From JARLFX01 sp036404255 (GTDB lineage Bacteria; Acidobacteriota; Terriglobia; Terriglobales; Acidobacteriaceae): a stretch of 6,101 nucleotides of DNA. Below the pieces are notes generated by a model. That model was not told where the DNA came from and made no database searches. It saw only the letters and a list, made by a program, of their open reading frames with translations. Where the stretch lies: assembly GCA_036404255.1 (NCBI GenBank), contig DASWOP010000109.1, forward strand, positions 1 to 6,101. Direction: 5' to 3'. The translations under genes were made by a program, and so were the position numbers. Below, one piece after another: positions 5,813 through 6,101 of this stretch (positions are counted from its first letter, which is position 1; each line of letters opens with the position of its first letter).

Positions 5813-5837
5813 GATTCTTCGCTACGCTCAGAATGAC
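5813..5837. repeat. Short inverted repeat, simple form
   Basis: GATTCTTCG (5813-5821) is followed directly by CTACGCTCAGAATGAC (5822-5837). ATTCT and AGAAT pair around an 11-nt loop. I recall this sequence as a frequent intergenic element of acidobacteria, which needs a database search to confirm. It belongs with the copy at 5935-5990. Confidence 0.55.
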
Positions 5838-5934
5838 AAAGGATATGGAGTCAACTTCTGCCTCCGAATATCACGGGCACGCAAGGATGGCCTCCATGAA
5901 TTTCGTTGCTGGGGAAGCATATGCGAAATACTGG

Positions 5935-5990
5935 GATCCTTCGACTGCGCCACTCGCGATGAGGCTGCGAGTGGCTACGCTCAGGATGAC
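5935..5990. repeat. Short inverted repeat with nested hairpin
   Basis: GATCCTTCG (5935-5943) and CTACGCTCAGGATGAC (5975-5990) match the element at 5813-5837, but 31 nt lie between the halves. These contain a perfect 8-bp stem, CCACTCGC (5950-5957) and GCGAGTGG (5967-5974), over a 9-nt loop. The outer stem is ATCCT/AGGAT where the other copy has ATTCT/AGAAT, so a pair has changed on both sides. Confidence 0.6.
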
Positions 5991-6029
5991 GGTGGTGGTG
6001 GAGTGTGGGGACAGATGAAGATTGGGCGG

Positions 6030-6043
6030 GAGCGTTCGCGCTC
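6030..6043. repeat. Perfect TTCG tetraloop hairpin
   Basis: GAGCG (6030-6034), TTCG, CGCTC (6039-6043) form a 5-bp stem with a stable tetraloop. It has no T-run after it. It stands 11 nt before the hairpin at 6055 and may belong to the same repetitive element. Confidence 0.45.
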
Positions 6044-6054
6044 TGCGCGAATAA

Positions 6055-6087
6055 CCCACCCTTTGCGATGAAGCTACAAAGGATGGG
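6055..6087. repeat. Large hairpin at the window end, possible terminator
   Basis: CCCACCCTTTG (6055-6065) pairs with CAAAGGATGGG (6077-6087), 11 positions with one A-C mismatch, over loop CGATGAAGCTA. The loop resembles CGATGAGGCT in the element at 5935-5990. TTTT follows only after 8 nt (6096-6099), so a role as terminator on the plus strand is weak; it reads better as another member of the intergenic repeat set. The window ends 14 nt later, so the element may continue. Confidence 0.5.
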
Positions 6088-6101
6088 CCACCCGCTTTTG
6101 T

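Larger units (their letters stand above)
5719..6101. other. Hairpin-rich noncoding region after the ribonuclease gene
   Basis: No gene is supported in these 383 bases; the frame open through 5628-6071 begins inside the ribonuclease gene and is a shadow. The region consists mostly of GC-rich hairpins and short inverted repeats, listed separately. Unrelated sequence lies between them at about 5838-5934 and 5991-6029. Confidence 0.6.

Noticed and set aside
5628..6071. A 147-codon plus-strand frame running past the end of the ribonuclease gene
   Set aside because: It begins inside the ribonuclease gene in another frame and reads through hairpin repeats; the product has no domain.
5719..6101. CRISPR array in the repeat-rich end region
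   Set aside because: The repeats are few, differ in length and spacing, and form nested inverted repeats; there are no regular spacers and no cas genes.

Overview
The window looks like a piece of a Gram-negative soil bacterium, most likely an acidobacterium of the Terriglobus/Granulicella/Edaphobacter kind. This rests on the unusual Rne/Rng ribonuclease architecture and on short intergenic hairpin repeats (CTTCGCTACGCTC cores) that I associate with that group. The assignment is inference from memory, not a database result.

Left part (1-1542): after an A/T-flanked hairpin at the window edge come three small same-strand genes that read as one operon: a 99-residue TPR protein, a 226-residue membrane protein (zinc ribbon, PspC domain, two further membrane helices, second zinc ribbon), and a 131-residue membrane protein (two helices plus zinc ribbon). 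The third is a paralogue of the C-terminal half of the second. These genes are visibly more A/T-rich than the large gene to the right and use more A/T-ending codons, which suggests accessory or transferred DNA. A membrane-stress or scaffold role is possible from the PspC and TPR domains, but no function can be assigned.

Middle (1543-2226): about 680 bases without a convincing gene. It holds a degenerate tRNA-like 3' half on the minus strand just after the small operon, a candidate sigma70-type promoter near 1983-2012, and a hairpin that runs into the ribosome-binding region of the next gene. The transcript leader of that gene would be about 200 nt.

Right part (2227-5718): one large gene for an RNase E/G family endoribonuclease of 1163 residues. 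Its conserved parts add up to about 476 residues, close to a minimal RNase G. The S1 domain is split by an insert of roughly 687 residues, low in complexity and presumably disordered, with Arg-Gly-rich basic blocks, Pro/Val/Glu repeats and a very acidic segment. There is no C-terminal scaffold tail as in E. coli RNase E; the scaffold-like material sits inside the S1 domain. This is the most striking thing in the window.

End (5719-6101): noncoding DNA full of hairpins, including three or four members of a small inverted-repeat family whose stems differ by compensatory changes while the loop core is kept. Some of these may help end transcription of the ribonuclease gene.
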